This document shows positions 43,364 through 53,500 of a stretch of DNA of 64,000 nt, piece after piece; within the stretch, counting starts at the first letter, position 1, and each line of letters begins with the position of its first letter. The notes under the pieces were generated by a model that worked only from the letters and a program-made list of their open reading frames with translations, was not told the DNA's origin and did no database searches. Location of the stretch: positions 2,790,001 through 2,854,000 of the forward strand of contig OZ223259.1 in NCBI GenBank assembly GCA_965140555.1, in the 5' to 3' direction. The position numbers and the translations under genes were made by a program. The DNA comes from UBA1351 sp965140555. Its GTDB lineage: Bacteria > Bacillota > Clostridia > Lachnospirales > Vallitaleaceae.

Positions 43364-43497
43364 TACAACGGTGTATAGAGGTCTTACAAATAAATACAAA
43401 TTAAGTAAAAAATGACTAGCATAAAGGTAATTGTTTGAGTTATAATCAAAAAGACTCAAATGACTACTTTTTTTGTTACGAAAGATGAGGACGAGTA

Positions 43498-44712
43498 ATG
43501 ACAAAACAGATGAAACTCTTTATGTGTATTATCAGCTTAACAGCTGTTGCAATGGCAATGACGAATGATGTGATTTCTAATTTTTTTAATGACGCATATG
43601 CAATGACAACAATACAGCGTGGGTTTATGGAATTTCCGAGAGAGATACCCGGTGTATTTGTTATTGTCTGTATTGCCCTTCTATTCCGTTTTTCGGATAT
43701 ACGTATCTCCATGTTGGCACAACTTTTAAGTTTTGTAGGAATCCTTGTCCTGGGTCTAAGTACGCCTTCTTACGGTGGGATGGTTGTCTTTATCTTCATC
43801 AATAGTTTGGGGATGCATCTATTTATGTCCCTTCAAGACAGTATCGGAATTTCCATGGCGGAACCGTCAAATGTAGGGAAACGCATGGGACAATTTAAGG
43901 GAACCTTTACAGGATTTGAGATGATAGGTGCTTTTATCATGTTTATTGGATTTAGAAGCGGTGGTTTTAGCTTTAAATCGGATATACGCCTTCCTTTTCT
44001 AATTGCTGCGTTATTATTCTTAATCATCTTCGGTTTTCTGTTTTATTTGAACAAGGTGATGGGACTTGAAGGCGGTCATCCGAAGAAAATTCCCTTTGTC
44101 ATAAGGAAGGAATATAAATTCTATTATATGCTTGTAGTCCTTTACGGCGTACAAAAGCAGATGATGATTGTCTATGGTCCTTGGGTATTAATCAAGATAT
44201 TGGGAACGACAACAGATACCATGGCATTACTTATTATGGTGGGGTTGTTTATCGGTATGTTTTTTATTCCGGCATTAGGTCGATGGTTGGATCGGTTTGG
44301 GGTGCGTAAACTGTTGTTTGCGGATGCCATATCCTTTATTGTCGTATATTTCCTATACGGTATGCTAAGTGCAGGGTATGTGACGGGAGCATTAGCCACA
44401 TCAGGATGGCCGGTGTTGTTGGGCTATGCCATTTTTATCATTGATCGTATGTCGACACAAATGTCCATTGTGCGAACTGTATATTTGAAGAGTATTGCCT
44501 TAAAGGATACGGATATTACACCGACGTTATCCTTGGGACTTAGTATGGATCATGTTGTCAGTATTATTTGTGCTATTATTGCAGCTAAATCATGGAATGC
44601 TTTTGGCCCTCAATATGTCTTCTTCTTTGTTTCGGGATTATCTCTACTGAATCTTTTTGTTGCATTTCAGGTAAGAGAGGGCAAACAAGGGACAGAGGTA
44701 GAAGTGAGTTAA
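43498..44712 (+). CDS. MFS-type transporter
   Basis: 404 residues with about 11-12 membrane helices and the major-facilitator pattern: a cytoplasmic loop with basic residues after helix 6 (NKVMGLEGGHPKKIPFVIRKEYKF, about 183-206) and RWLDRFGVRKLLFADAISF (about 262-280), a version of the GxxxDRxGRK motif. No substrate is implied. The start is ATG 43498 with GAGG. A small gap separates it from the RDD protein gene, so the two may be cotranscribed. Confidence 0.8.
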   Translation: MTKQMKLFMCIISLTAVAMAMTNDVISNFFNDAYAMTTIQRGFMEFPREIPGVFVIVCIALLFRFSDIRISMLAQLLSFVGILVLGLSTPSYGGMVVFIFINSLGMHLFMSLQDSIGISMAEPSNVGKRMGQFKGTFTGFEMIGAFIMFIGFRSGGFSFKSDIRLPFLIAALLFLIIFGFLFYLNKVMGLEGGHPKKIPFVIRKEYKFYYMLVVLYGVQKQMMIVYGPWVLIKILGTTTDTMALLIMVGLFIGMFFIPALGRWLDRFGVRKLLFADAISFIVVYFLYGMLSAGYVTGALATSGWPVLLGYAIFIIDRMSTQMSIVRTVYLKSIALKDTDITPTLSLGLSMDHVVSIICAIIAAKSWNAFGPQYVFFFVSGLSLLNLFVAFQVREGKQGTEVEVS

Positions 44713-44741
44713 TAGATGGTGTTGTAGAGAGGAGATATACA

Positions 44742-45812
44742 ATGATTTATGAGGAAGGAAGAAGAAATGTGGAGAGATTTAACCATCCATGGCGACGTTT
44801 TTTTGCTCGAATGTTTGATGTATCGATGTACACGTTTATTTGGGATGTTTTTATAGGATTACTGAGGCATAAGAGTATTTTATCCGATTCATTGGGATTT
44901 AGAATTGTGGAAGGAATTGTTTCGTTAATCCTTATATTGCTGGTAGAACCTGTATTATTGAACCGATTTAAGACAACTGTCGGGAAAGCTATATTTGGCA
45001 TACGTATTGAGACGGAGGATGGGAAAGGGTTACCCTATAAGGTAGCTTTAGAACGTACAAAAGGTGTTATCATTAGCGGTTTAGGACTGAATATTCCTTT
45101 TTATAACCTATATAGACAGTATAAGTCACTGAAAGCATGTGAAGAACGTTCCCTTTTACCTTGGGAAGAAGAAGAAATTTATAGATTTGTGGATACCAAA
45201 AAATGGCGCATTGCTTTGTATATCGGAGCTTATAGCGTACTTTTTGCAATCATCTTTTGTATACATCAATATCAACTTTTCCCGCCGAATCGTGGGGAAT
45301 TAACTATGGCGGAGTTTGTCGAGAACTATCGATACTATGAGACATACTTAGAAATGGACGAGTCACACTATCGAATGAATGATGACGGTCAGATAGTGAA
45401 AGTTAAATTACCGAAAGGAACTTATGTGATTAATATCGACGGTGACTGGGTGCAACCGAATATTTCTTATATTATGCAAGAGGATGTCATAAAGGAAGTT
45501 GTCATGACTGTGGAGGTAGTAAATCAAGAGATGCTTGTAAACCCTTATCATAGAGAGCGGTTACTGCTATTATTAGCTATGGCAGGGTCCGATTCAAGTC
45601 AACATATATGGTCCAATAATTTTAGAGATATAGTGGATGACCTTAATAGTCACTTACTAGAATCCTATGCTGAGAAGTATAAAGCTATAAAATTTTCATG
45701 GGAGATAGAAACGGAAGGGGTGAATAAAGTATCCGATGGTTATCAGTGGTTTGTTCATGAAGATGAGAACGCTATGCATATGGAATTTCGAGTATCGAGA
45801 GAGGATCTGTAG
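44742..45812 (+). CDS. RDD family membrane protein
   Basis: 356 residues. The RDD domain occupies about residues 14-135: HPWRRFFARMFDVSMYTFIWD carries the Arg-Asp signature, and two further helices follow (VEGIVSLILILLVEPVLL, then GKAIFGIRIETEDGKGL). A third membrane segment (about 152-170) leads into a soluble, probably extracellular domain of about 180 residues with no recognised family. RDD proteins are linked to ion homeostasis in a few cases. GAGGAGATATACA before ATG 44742 sets the start; the longer frame overlaps the MFS gene and is rejected. Confidence 0.8.
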   Translation: MIYEEGRRNVERFNHPWRRFFARMFDVSMYTFIWDVFIGLLRHKSILSDSLGFRIVEGIVSLILILLVEPVLLNRFKTTVGKAIFGIRIETEDGKGLPYKVALERTKGVIISGLGLNIPFYNLYRQYKSLKACEERSLLPWEEEEIYRFVDTKKWRIALYIGAYSVLFAIIFCIHQYQLFPPNRGELTMAEFVENYRYYETYLEMDESHYRMNDDGQIVKVKLPKGTYVINIDGDWVQPNISYIMQEDVIKEVVMTVEVVNQEMLVNPYHRERLLLLLAMAGSDSSQHIWSNNFRDIVDDLNSHLLESYAEKYKAIKFSWEIETEGVNKVSDGYQWFVHEDENAMHMEFRVSREDL

Positions 45813-45857
45813 CATTCATACAAGGAAATAAGATCTTGCAAGCAAGATTTTATATAG

Positions 45858-45926
45858 ATGATTAGGGTGACAAAAGCATAGAGTGTATATGAATTTAGAG
45901 AAACTTGCTTTTGTCGGACTAATCAT
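45858..45926 (+). repeat. MITE-like hairpin element, copy C (short form)
   Basis: A 69-base element with 21-base terminal inverted repeats (45858-45878 and 45906-45926) matching those at 31389 (left begins ATGATTAGGGTGACAAAAGC). The central nested repeat of copies A and B is reduced. ATAG occurs on both flanks, a possible target-site duplication. It lies upstream of the SLH gene. Confidence 0.75.
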
Positions 45927-45962
45927 ATAGATAGAGAGAAAAAATAAATAAAGGAGGTAATC

Positions 45963-45998
45963 GTGCAGGAGCACATTTTTGATTATCGGGGTACATAA
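45963..45998 (+). other. Possible leader peptide ORF upstream of the SLH gene
   Basis: AAGGAGG (45951-45957) is followed five bases later by GTG and 11 codons ending in TAA, encoding VQEHIFDYRGT. The real gene starts 24 bases further with its own GGAGG. Such a strong ribosome-binding site in a leader may mark an attenuating short frame or simply be a remnant. Confidence 0.25.
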
Positions 45999-46022
45999 CA
46001 TACAAATCATGGAGGAAAGAAT

Positions 46023-47924
46023 ATGAAACGTATCATTATAAGTTTATTATGTTGTGTTATTTTGTTTGGAAATACAGTGATGGCACATACATCAGGGGAA
46101 AAGTTACAGGATCTTGGGATTATTAGTGGCGATAGTGATGGGAACCTTCTAGAAGATGAACCATTGACAAGAGCACAACTAGCCGTTATTGTATGCCAAT
46201 TAAATAAAGTTTCAGAAGAAGCCAAAGGATATACAGTGAATCAAGGGTTTGACGATGTATCCGATAATTCTTGGTATGCACCATATGTGAATTATGCCAA
46301 AAATAAAGGGTGGTTAAATGGAACATCTGCTACAACCTTCAATCCTGATGGTGTTGTAACAGAAGAAATGGTAGCGATTGTTCTTGAGCGTATCTTGGGT
46401 TATGATCCTACCTGGGGCCAGGCAACAGAATATGCAGAAAATCTCGGCATCTATGTTGAAGTTCAAAAAGCCGATACGATTCTACGTCGTGAAGTGTTCG
46501 AGTATATGTATCAAACCTTATTCCAAACACCTAAGGGTAGTGAATCTATGTTGTATGAATCATTAGGTTTAGATATTCATGAAGCCTATATGCATCTTAA
46601 AGGGTTGAGAATGGATGAGGACTATAACTTTGACTATGTTGATGTCTATGGAAAAGCAATACAGACAGATTTCCAAAAATCACTAGAAGAAAATGGTGAT
46701 ACGAGCTATTATACGAGTTATTCTGAGGATGCCTCAAAAGAGTTAACATTCCTTAGTGATGATGAGTATGTTATACAAGAAGAAGATGGTCGATTGGTAA
46801 AACAATTAAAATGGTCAGAATTAGGAGATGCCTCAAAAGACTATCAGTTAACTGCTATTCGACCTGAGTATATTATTCTATCCGAGTATGTGGATGGTTA
46901 TATTGTCAACGACTATGTGTATGATTGGAGCGGGTCATTAATTGAATTACCGATGGATGAACCGAATCATTTTTGTGAAGCGTCGGATGACGGATATGTT
47001 GTTGTTCAAATGCTACCGACTGATTATAGGGAAGTGACGGATATTTATTTATATGATACACAAACTAAACGTATTGTGGAAGATGTATATCCTTATGAAT
47101 TGGGAAGTAAGATTGGTGAAGATCTCTGGTTATTCAGCAAGTACGGCAGTGATTATGATAATCAATACGAGATTCGAAATCTTAAGACAAAGGAAAAGAA
47201 TGCCTTTAGTTTTGCAGATAGGTCAAGTGATTATACTTATTATTTAGAGTGGAATTATGGTATGAACCGTGGTGTCGTCTATAAATACAATCAAGATGAA
47301 GAGGGAACATTCTCAGATACGCTGTTGATTGACCTTAAGGGAAAAATAGTAGCAGAATCTCCTTACTATGTATATGATTATGCTTTTGATAATGGCTCAC
47401 TCTATATCGTCCTTGATGAGGCGAATAATTCAGGATTAATGAACACGGATGGTAAGGTTATTCTTGAGACAGAGTATAGTGACATTTATCAAGTGCACGA
47501 GGATTATCTAAAAGTAACGGATACAGATGGGAATGTGTTCTACCTGACAAAAGATTTGACACGATTATCTGAAGAAGACTATATAGACAAGACCACGGTA
47601 AAAACGGTACTACCGAATGGCTATACTCTATATATTGGGGAACAGTATGTATCTTCAAGTCGATTGGTCGATGAAAATGGCACTATTGTTTTGAGTTTTG
47701 AAAGTTATGATGAAGTAAGTTATATACCAAGCCTGCATACTATTGTTTCACTATATGAGTTATACAACATAGATGGTGAGATCATTGAAATGGGAGCAGA
47801 TGCTATGTATTATAGCTTTGATGGTGATTTTATTATACAATTACTAGAGGATAAGACGTCGATTATTGATAATAAGGGTCATACAATTATAGGACCGTAC
47901 GAAGGAAGAATTTCATTTAATTGA
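46023..47924 (+). CDS. Secreted SLH-domain protein with WG-like repeats
   Basis: 633 residues. A signal peptide (about 1-21, ending NTVMA) is followed by S-layer-homology repeats at the N-terminus (LQDLGIISGDSDGNLLEDEPLTRAQLAVIVCQL; FDDVSDNSWYAPYVNYAKNKGWLNGTSATTFNPDGVVTEEMVAIVLERI; a third is degenerate), which anchor the protein to the wall. The remaining 430 residues are tyrosine- and acid-rich beta repeats of WG/KWG type (SGLMNTDGKVILETEYSDI; SRLVDENGTIVLSFESYDEV), likely a beta-propeller-like extracellular module. Function unknown. GGAGG precedes ATG. A hairpin element and a possible leader peptide lie upstream. Confidence 0.8.
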   Translation: MKRIIISLLCCVILFGNTVMAHTSGEKLQDLGIISGDSDGNLLEDEPLTRAQLAVIVCQLNKVSEEAKGYTVNQGFDDVSDNSWYAPYVNYAKNKGWLNGTSATTFNPDGVVTEEMVAIVLERILGYDPTWGQATEYAENLGIYVEVQKADTILRREVFEYMYQTLFQTPKGSESMLYESLGLDIHEAYMHLKGLRMDEDYNFDYVDVYGKAIQTDFQKSLEENGDTSYYTSYSEDASKELTFLSDDEYVIQEEDGRLVKQLKWSELGDASKDYQLTAIRPEYIILSEYVDGYIVNDYVYDWSGSLIELPMDEPNHFCEASDDGYVVVQMLPTDYREVTDIYLYDTQTKRIVEDVYPYELGSKIGEDLWLFSKYGSDYDNQYEIRNLKTKEKNAFSFADRSSDYTYYLEWNYGMNRGVVYKYNQDEEGTFSDTLLIDLKGKIVAESPYYVYDYAFDNGSLYIVLDEANNSGLMNTDGKVILETEYSDIYQVHEDYLKVTDTDGNVFYLTKDLTRLSEEDYIDKTTVKTVLPNGYTLYIGEQYVSSSRLVDENGTIVLSFESYDEVSYIPSLHTIVSLYELYNIDGEIIEMGADAMYYSFDGDFIIQLLEDKTSIIDNKGHTIIGPYEGRISFN

Positions 47925-47931
47925 TAAAACA

Positions 47932-47966
47932 GGCTATCTCGTTAGTCAATGAGATAGTCTTTTTTT
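47932..47966 (+). terminator. Terminator of the SLH/WG protein gene
   Basis: GGCTATCTC (47932-47940) pairs with GAGATAGTC (47951-47959) and is followed by seven T. Confidence 0.85.
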
Positions 47967-48114
47967 ATTCCAATTGTTTTCTATAATGTAGACATGAGCA
48001 TAAAAATGAGGTTTTTATGAGAATTTTAGTATAAATGAGCTGAATTTGTTGAAAGAGGATAAGGTTATGATACAATAATAGAGAAAATAAAGCTTGGTTA
48101 GGAGGAGATAAATA

Positions 48115-48510
48115 ATGCCAGGGAGTAATGCTATGAGAGGAATCATGTTTGACGGCTTTCCGATTATATTTATGATTATGTTTATCCTTATTATGGGGAC
48201 TTTTGTTTTTGTTATTGCAAAAAATATTATGCAATGGAACAAGAATAATCATTCCCCACGGTTGACAGTGACAGCCACAGTGGTGGGGAAGCGAGAGCAA
48301 GTGAGTCGTCATCACCATAATAATGATAATCATCACCACACGAGTACAAGTACAACCTATTATGTGACTTTCCAATTTGAGAGTGGTGATCGTTTGGAAC
48401 TACATGTTCGGGATAATGAGTATGGCTACCTTATAGAAGGGGACAAGGGAACATTGACCTTTCAAGGAACGAGGTATTTAGGATTTGAACAACAACAGCA
48501 ACAAGTATAA
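48115..48510 (+). CDS. DUF2500 family membrane protein
   Basis: 131 residues: one N-terminal membrane helix (about 14-38) and a soluble domain with the DUF2500 pattern (RLTVTATVVGKREQVSRHH, STTYYVTFQFESGDRLELHV, YGYLIEGDKGTLTFQGTRYLGF). A histidine-rich loop (HHHNNDNHHH, about 64-73) could bind metal or simply be a variable linker. GGAGG before ATG 48115. It is a single gene with its own terminator; function unknown. Confidence 0.85.
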   Translation: MPGSNAMRGIMFDGFPIIFMIMFILIMGTFVFVIAKNIMQWNKNNHSPRLTVTATVVGKREQVSRHHHNNDNHHHTSTSTTYYVTFQFESGDRLELHVRDNEYGYLIEGDKGTLTFQGTRYLGFEQQQQQV

Positions 48511-48546
48511 AAAGGTTAAATAAGCGAGTTGTATATTATTTTTTAG

Positions 48547-48582
48547 AAAAGGACATTTGCTCTGACAGATGTCCTTTTTTTT
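48547..48582 (+). terminator. Terminator of the DUF2500 gene
   Basis: AAAAGGACAT (48547-48556) pairs with ATGTCCTTTT (48569-48578), then more T. Confidence 0.85.
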
Positions 48583-48660
48583 AGTGCTAAATAAAAGTTT
48601 AGAAAAGGACAGAGATTAATAAATGAACGTGAAGACCTCAGTTTATACGATGAATTAGTA

Positions 48661-48726
48661 TTGACATTCAAGGTTTAATATGATAAATTTGTGATATGAT
48701 TTGACTAATTGAACGAAAAAGTCAAA
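48661..48726 (+). promoter_or_regulatory. Promoter and probable TetR operator of the efflux operon
   Basis: TTGACA (48661-48666) with TAAATT 17 bases on, and an alternative extended -10 TGATATGAT (48692-48700). Just beyond, TTTGACT (48700-48706) and AGTCAAA (48720-48726) form an inverted repeat 27 bases long, fitting a TetR site between promoter and gene. Confidence 0.5.
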
Positions 48727-48758
48727 AATATAAAGAACAGTTATATATGAGGTGACCT

Positions 48759-49358
48759 ATGGACAAAAGAACATGGATTCTAAAAACATCTCAAGATGTT
48801 TTTTTTGAGTTTGGATATCAGAAGACGACGCTTGAAGATATTGCAGAACGTATGCAGATACAAAAAGGTGGCATTTATTACTATTTTAAAAGCAAGGAAG
48901 ACTTATTCTTGGAAGTGTTAAGGGATCAACATGAAGATTATAAAGAGAAGACACGGCAATCAATAGAAGGAACAAGGGATTTCCGACAACGGGGGTTGGC
49001 TTTCTTCGAAGGCAAAATAGATTATATTAATGAACATACCAATGAAAGGTTTTCCCTATCAGAGGATATTTTGAGACAGTTCCATTTTACAGGTGCACTT
49101 TTAGAAGAATTTCAAAAGTGGGAAATCCTTTTTATCAAAGAACAAATCATACCTCTTTTATGTCAGAAAAAGGACGATGACGATTCAGATGCGTGGGTTG
49201 ATGAGGTGACGACGCTCCTTCTTATTGAAAATGCAGTCATCAGTAATGACTTTCCAAAAAAACGACAAAAAGAGATACAAAAACAAAGACATATGAAGCA
49301 TGTTGAAGTACTTATTACAGGTATTGAAGCGACCTATAAAACGTTAGGAGAACAATAA
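48759..49358 (+). CDS. TetR family transcriptional regulator
   Basis: 199 residues. The N-terminal helix-turn-helix (SQDVFFEFGYQKTTLEDIAERMQIQKGGIYYYFKSKEDLFLEVL, about 10-53) is the TetR hallmark; the C-terminal domain would bind the inducer. GAGGTGACCT precedes ATG. Its stop is directly followed by the ATG of the adaptor gene, so it is cotranscribed with the RND pump and probably represses it. Confidence 0.95.
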   Translation: MDKRTWILKTSQDVFFEFGYQKTTLEDIAERMQIQKGGIYYYFKSKEDLFLEVLRDQHEDYKEKTRQSIEGTRDFRQRGLAFFEGKIDYINEHTNERFSLSEDILRQFHFTGALLEEFQKWEILFIKEQIIPLLCQKKDDDDSDAWVDEVTTLLLIENAVISNDFPKKRQKEIQKQRHMKHVEVLITGIEATYKTLGEQ

Positions 49359-50582
49359 ATGACTATGAAGAGAAGAATAATGGCCCTTATACTTATAGTG
49401 GCATTGATGAGTGGTTGCTCATCAGCAGAAACACGAACAGAAGACATTCGCGTCAAACAGGTCAAAACACAGGAAGTGACAATACAGACATTGCCGGAAG
49501 TAAAAACCTATCTTGGTTACGTAATGCCGAAAGATACGAAGGGATATGCGTTTAAAAGTGGTGGTCGTATTGAGTCCGTTGAGGTCGAAATAGGTGATGC
49601 TGTTGAGGTGGGTGATGTGTTGGCTAGGCTCGATACACAAGACCTCGAACTTCAATTGGAGAGTGCAAGATATCAGGCGGCATCAGCAAAGGCTCAGTAT
49701 AACGAGGTCCTAAGCGGAGCAGCCCCTGAAGAAGTTCGAATGCTTGAATTATCCCGTGATTTGGCCAAGAAAAGCTATGAAATGGCTTTAGATCAAGCCG
49801 AAGATAGTCAACAACTTTTAGAAAACGGTATTATTGCCCAACAAGAATATGAGCAGATTCAATTGAATGCCTTAAATGCCAAAACAAGTTTGGAACAAGT
49901 AAATCAACAACTGGCCCAAGCGCAAAGAGGTGCATCCCAAGAGAATCTGAATATGGTCAAAGCTCAATATAACTTGGCCAATGTGCAGGTGAAGTCGGTG
50001 ACGATGCTTATTGAAGACGGAACGATTATTGCTAATGAGGCAGGTGTTGTTGTTGATGTCCCCTATCAAGCGGGTACGTTGATTGATGCCGGAATGCCTG
50101 TTGTAGCAACTCGAGTGAACAGTAATTTTCTTCAGCTTGGTCTAACGCAAAAGGATAGAGCGGATATTGAGGAAGGGATGTCGGTTGCGGTAAATTATGA
50201 CGACAAAACCTATCAAGGAAAGGTGACATTTATTGATGAATTTGCAGATAGTGCCAGTGGAACCTTCCGCGTAGAAATTGAACCGGTAGATACACCATCT
50301 TTTGCCATTCCTTTTGGAAGTATTACAGAAGTGACCTTTGAAAAAGAAGGCAAAGCGGGTATATGGATTCCGTTGACTGCCTTATTAAACGAGGGCATTG
50401 ACTATGTCTTTTTGGCAAAAGACGGTGTAGCAATCAAGCAACAGGTTGACCGTATCGGACTTAGAGAAAACCAAGTTATGGTAACCGGACTGGAAGAAGG
50501 CGACTTGGTTATTACAGAAGGTATTCTCTCCATTAACGAAGGCGATCCCATTGAGCTTGTGGGAGGCGACTTGAATGAATAA
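49359..50582 (+). CDS. RND efflux periplasmic-adaptor-type lipoprotein (HlyD/MFP family)
   Basis: 407 residues. A lipoprotein signal has its lipobox Cys at residue 20 (LMSGC). A lipoyl-like half (GGRIESVEVEIGDAVEVGDVLARLDTQD, about 67-94), a long coiled-coil hairpin (about 95-205, with many Gln and Ala), the second lipoyl half (ANEAGVVVDVPYQAGTLIDAGMPV, about 226-249) and beta-barrel and proximal domains follow. It would join the RND pump outside the membrane. AGGAG precedes ATG; its last codons overlap the pump gene by eight bases. In a single-membrane cell there is no TolC partner, as is usual for clostridial RND systems. Confidence 0.92.
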   Translation: MTMKRRIMALILIVALMSGCSSAETRTEDIRVKQVKTQEVTIQTLPEVKTYLGYVMPKDTKGYAFKSGGRIESVEVEIGDAVEVGDVLARLDTQDLELQLESARYQAASAKAQYNEVLSGAAPEEVRMLELSRDLAKKSYEMALDQAEDSQQLLENGIIAQQEYEQIQLNALNAKTSLEQVNQQLAQAQRGASQENLNMVKAQYNLANVQVKSVTMLIEDGTIIANEAGVVVDVPYQAGTLIDAGMPVVATRVNSNFLQLGLTQKDRADIEEGMSVAVNYDDKTYQGKVTFIDEFADSASGTFRVEIEPVDTPSFAIPFGSITEVTFEKEGKAGIWIPLTALLNEGIDYVFLAKDGVAIKQQVDRIGLRENQVMVTGLEEGDLVITEGILSINEGDPIELVGGDLNE

Positions 50583-53500
50583 ATTAATTAAACTGGCGCT
50601 GAATAATAGTAAAATTGTTTATGTTATAGTTGTCTTTTTGCTTTTTGCAGGTGTGATGAGTTATCAGCAATTACCGAAGCAAGAAAACCCACAGATAAGT
50701 AGCTCAGTAGCTATTGTGCAAACTATTTTCCCCGGGGCTCCGGCTGTGAGTGTTGATTCAACGGTGACCTCTGTTATAGAAGAGAAAGTATCGGAAGTGC
50801 CGGGAATTGACAATGTTGAAGCTGAATCCTACGATAATTATTCCTTAGTTACCATCATGCTGGAAACAGGACAGGATACAAAAGAATCATGGGATAAATT
50901 GGACAAGGTTCTTCGTAATGTGATGAATGAACTTCCGGATGGGTGTGAACAACCGATTGTTAATACAGACATTACCAGTGTATCCGGTGTTGTTCTAAGC
51001 TTTTCCGGTGACGGTGTATCGAATCGGACATTGTCTTATTATGCATGGCGTTATAAGGATGCGATTAAGCAACTGGATGGTGTCAGCAAAGTAGAGGTTC
51101 TAGGTGAGGCAAAGGATGAAATTGTCGTAGACCTTGATTATAAGGAATTGAATCGGTATGCCTTATCGACAACAGAAATTACAGATCTCGTTACCAGTCA
51201 GAATTTGAACATTCCTGCTGGTTCGATTAATCTGAATGGGGATCACTTTAACATTAACCAATTGGCAGGATATGAAGATATTGATGCAGTAAAGAACATT
51301 ATCATCGGAGGTTCAAAAGAAACAGGAGCGGTTATTCGTCTTAAGGATATTGCAGACGTTCATTTTGAAGAATCCAAAGATCGACTCTATGAAAATAAAG
51401 ACCAAGAGGTTGTCCTATTATCGGTGTATTTTGAAGAGAATATTAATGTTGTCGGCGTTGGTGAATCCATTCGAAAGGTTATGGAGAATCAAGAACGAAG
51501 TCTGTTGGACACAGTGAAAGTGACAGATATTATTTTCTTGCCTGAAGATATTAGTGTGTCGGTAAACAATTTTCTGCTGAATCTTGTTGAAGGTGTGGCC
51601 ATTGTTCTTATTATCATCTGTATAGCTATGGGACTTCGAACGGCTCTTGTCATTGCCTTTAGTATTCCCTTATCCATCGTTATGACCTTCTCTGTTATGG
51701 GATTAATGGATATTGATATTCAGCAGATTTCCATAGCGGCGTTAATTGTTGCCCTAGGTATTATGGTGGATAATTCCGTCGTTGTCAGTGATGCCATTCA
51801 CCATTACTTGGATGCAGGAGAGAGTAAAAAAAAGGCGGCCTATCTTGGAGCCAAAGAATCATCGGTTCCGGTGCTAACATCAACGTTAACAACTATTGCG
51901 GCCTTTGCACCTTTGGCCATGTTGCCCGGAGAAGAGGGGAAATTTATCTATTCCCTGCCGATGGTTGTAATTGTGACGCTTATCGCCTCCTATATTGTGG
52001 CAATGTTTGTAACACCATCCTTCTCCGTCCACTTCTTCAAGGTAGAAAAAGAGTCCGAACAGAAGAAAGGTAAGATACGAGGATTTTTTGAACGGTTATT
52101 AGCGGTAGGATTACGCTATCGCATAGCAACCTTATTGTCGGCGTTTGCTATATTTGCAGGTGCCATTGCCCTTGTGATGACCATGAATGTTTCGATTTTC
52201 CCATTTTCAGATAAGAACATTATCTATATTAACATTGAAGCAGAGGAAAAAGGGAACATTGATACAACGAAAGATATTGTGAAGAATATTGCTAAGGTAT
52301 TGGATGAAGATCCGATTATTTTGAGCTATACCTCAGCAGTAGGAGACGGAATCCCTCGTTTTGACTTAACCCTGCAACCGGTGATGCCTGCCGATGACAA
52401 GGCTCAAATATTGGTCCGTTATGATATGGATACCTTATTGAAGTCAGAAACGAAAGGCGAATACATCTATAGGTTGCAGAAAAATATCGAGGAGCGGGTG
52501 ATGGGTGCAAAGATAGAAGCGAAGTGTCTTGCCCTTACCAGTCCGAAGCCGGATATAGAAGTTAAAATTCTAGGCGATAACAGCGATCGTATCAAGGAAG
52601 TGGCAAACCAAGTGGAAGCGGCCATGCTGGATATGCCTGACCTCTATAATGTCAAAAAAGATACAAGTAAGGATAGCTATGAGTATGTTCTGGATATTGA
52701 TGAAGATCGTGCGGCTATGTTGGGCCTAAGTAAGTACGATATCCAATCTCAAGTAAATGTGGCGATTCAAGGAAGAGTGGTGACGACAATCTATGAAGAA
52801 ACCACCAATATTCCGATTCGTGTCGAGAGTAATATCGACTCTATTGCAGATATAGAAAATCTGAAGATTAAGTCGTCTGTTACCGGAGAAAAAGTACTGC
52901 TGAAAGAAGTGGCTTCTGTCACAATAGAAAAGCGTCAGACTTCCTATCGAAATATCGATGAACGTCGGGCGGGTATTGTTTCGGGCTATGTACAGCCGGG
53001 CAGTACGGCTATGGTTTTGCAACAGGCTGTAGAGTTAGCGGTTGATCAAATGGATACAAGTGGTGTGGACGTTGTATATGGTGGTCAAGATGCCCTTATG
53101 TCCAGTGTGTTAAATGGTTTTGCATTGGCCTTAATCATTGCCCTCATCGTCGTCTATATTATTCTGTTGATTCAGTTCAACTCCTTTAAACAACCGTTTA
53201 TTATTTTTACATCGGTGTTATTGTCTAGTATTGGTGCTATTCTAGCCTTAAAACTATTCCGTCAAGATATTTCTTTTACCGTATTTTTAGGGATTATCAG
53301 TTTGATGGGGATTGTTGTTAACAATGCCATCCTACTTATTGAATATATTGAACGGGCTAGAAAAGATGGCTTTAGTGTCCATGATGCATGTATTGATGCC
53401 GTTGATAAACGCTTCAGGCCGATTATGTTGACATCGGCAACGACCATTATGGGATTAATTCCGCTTATCCTCTCAAAGAGTTCGTTTTTTACGCCTCTTG

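Noticed and set aside
47965..48375. A 136-codon minus-strand frame over the DUF2500 gene
   Set aside because: His/Cys-rich shadow of the plus-strand gene, and it crosses the terminator at 47932-47966.
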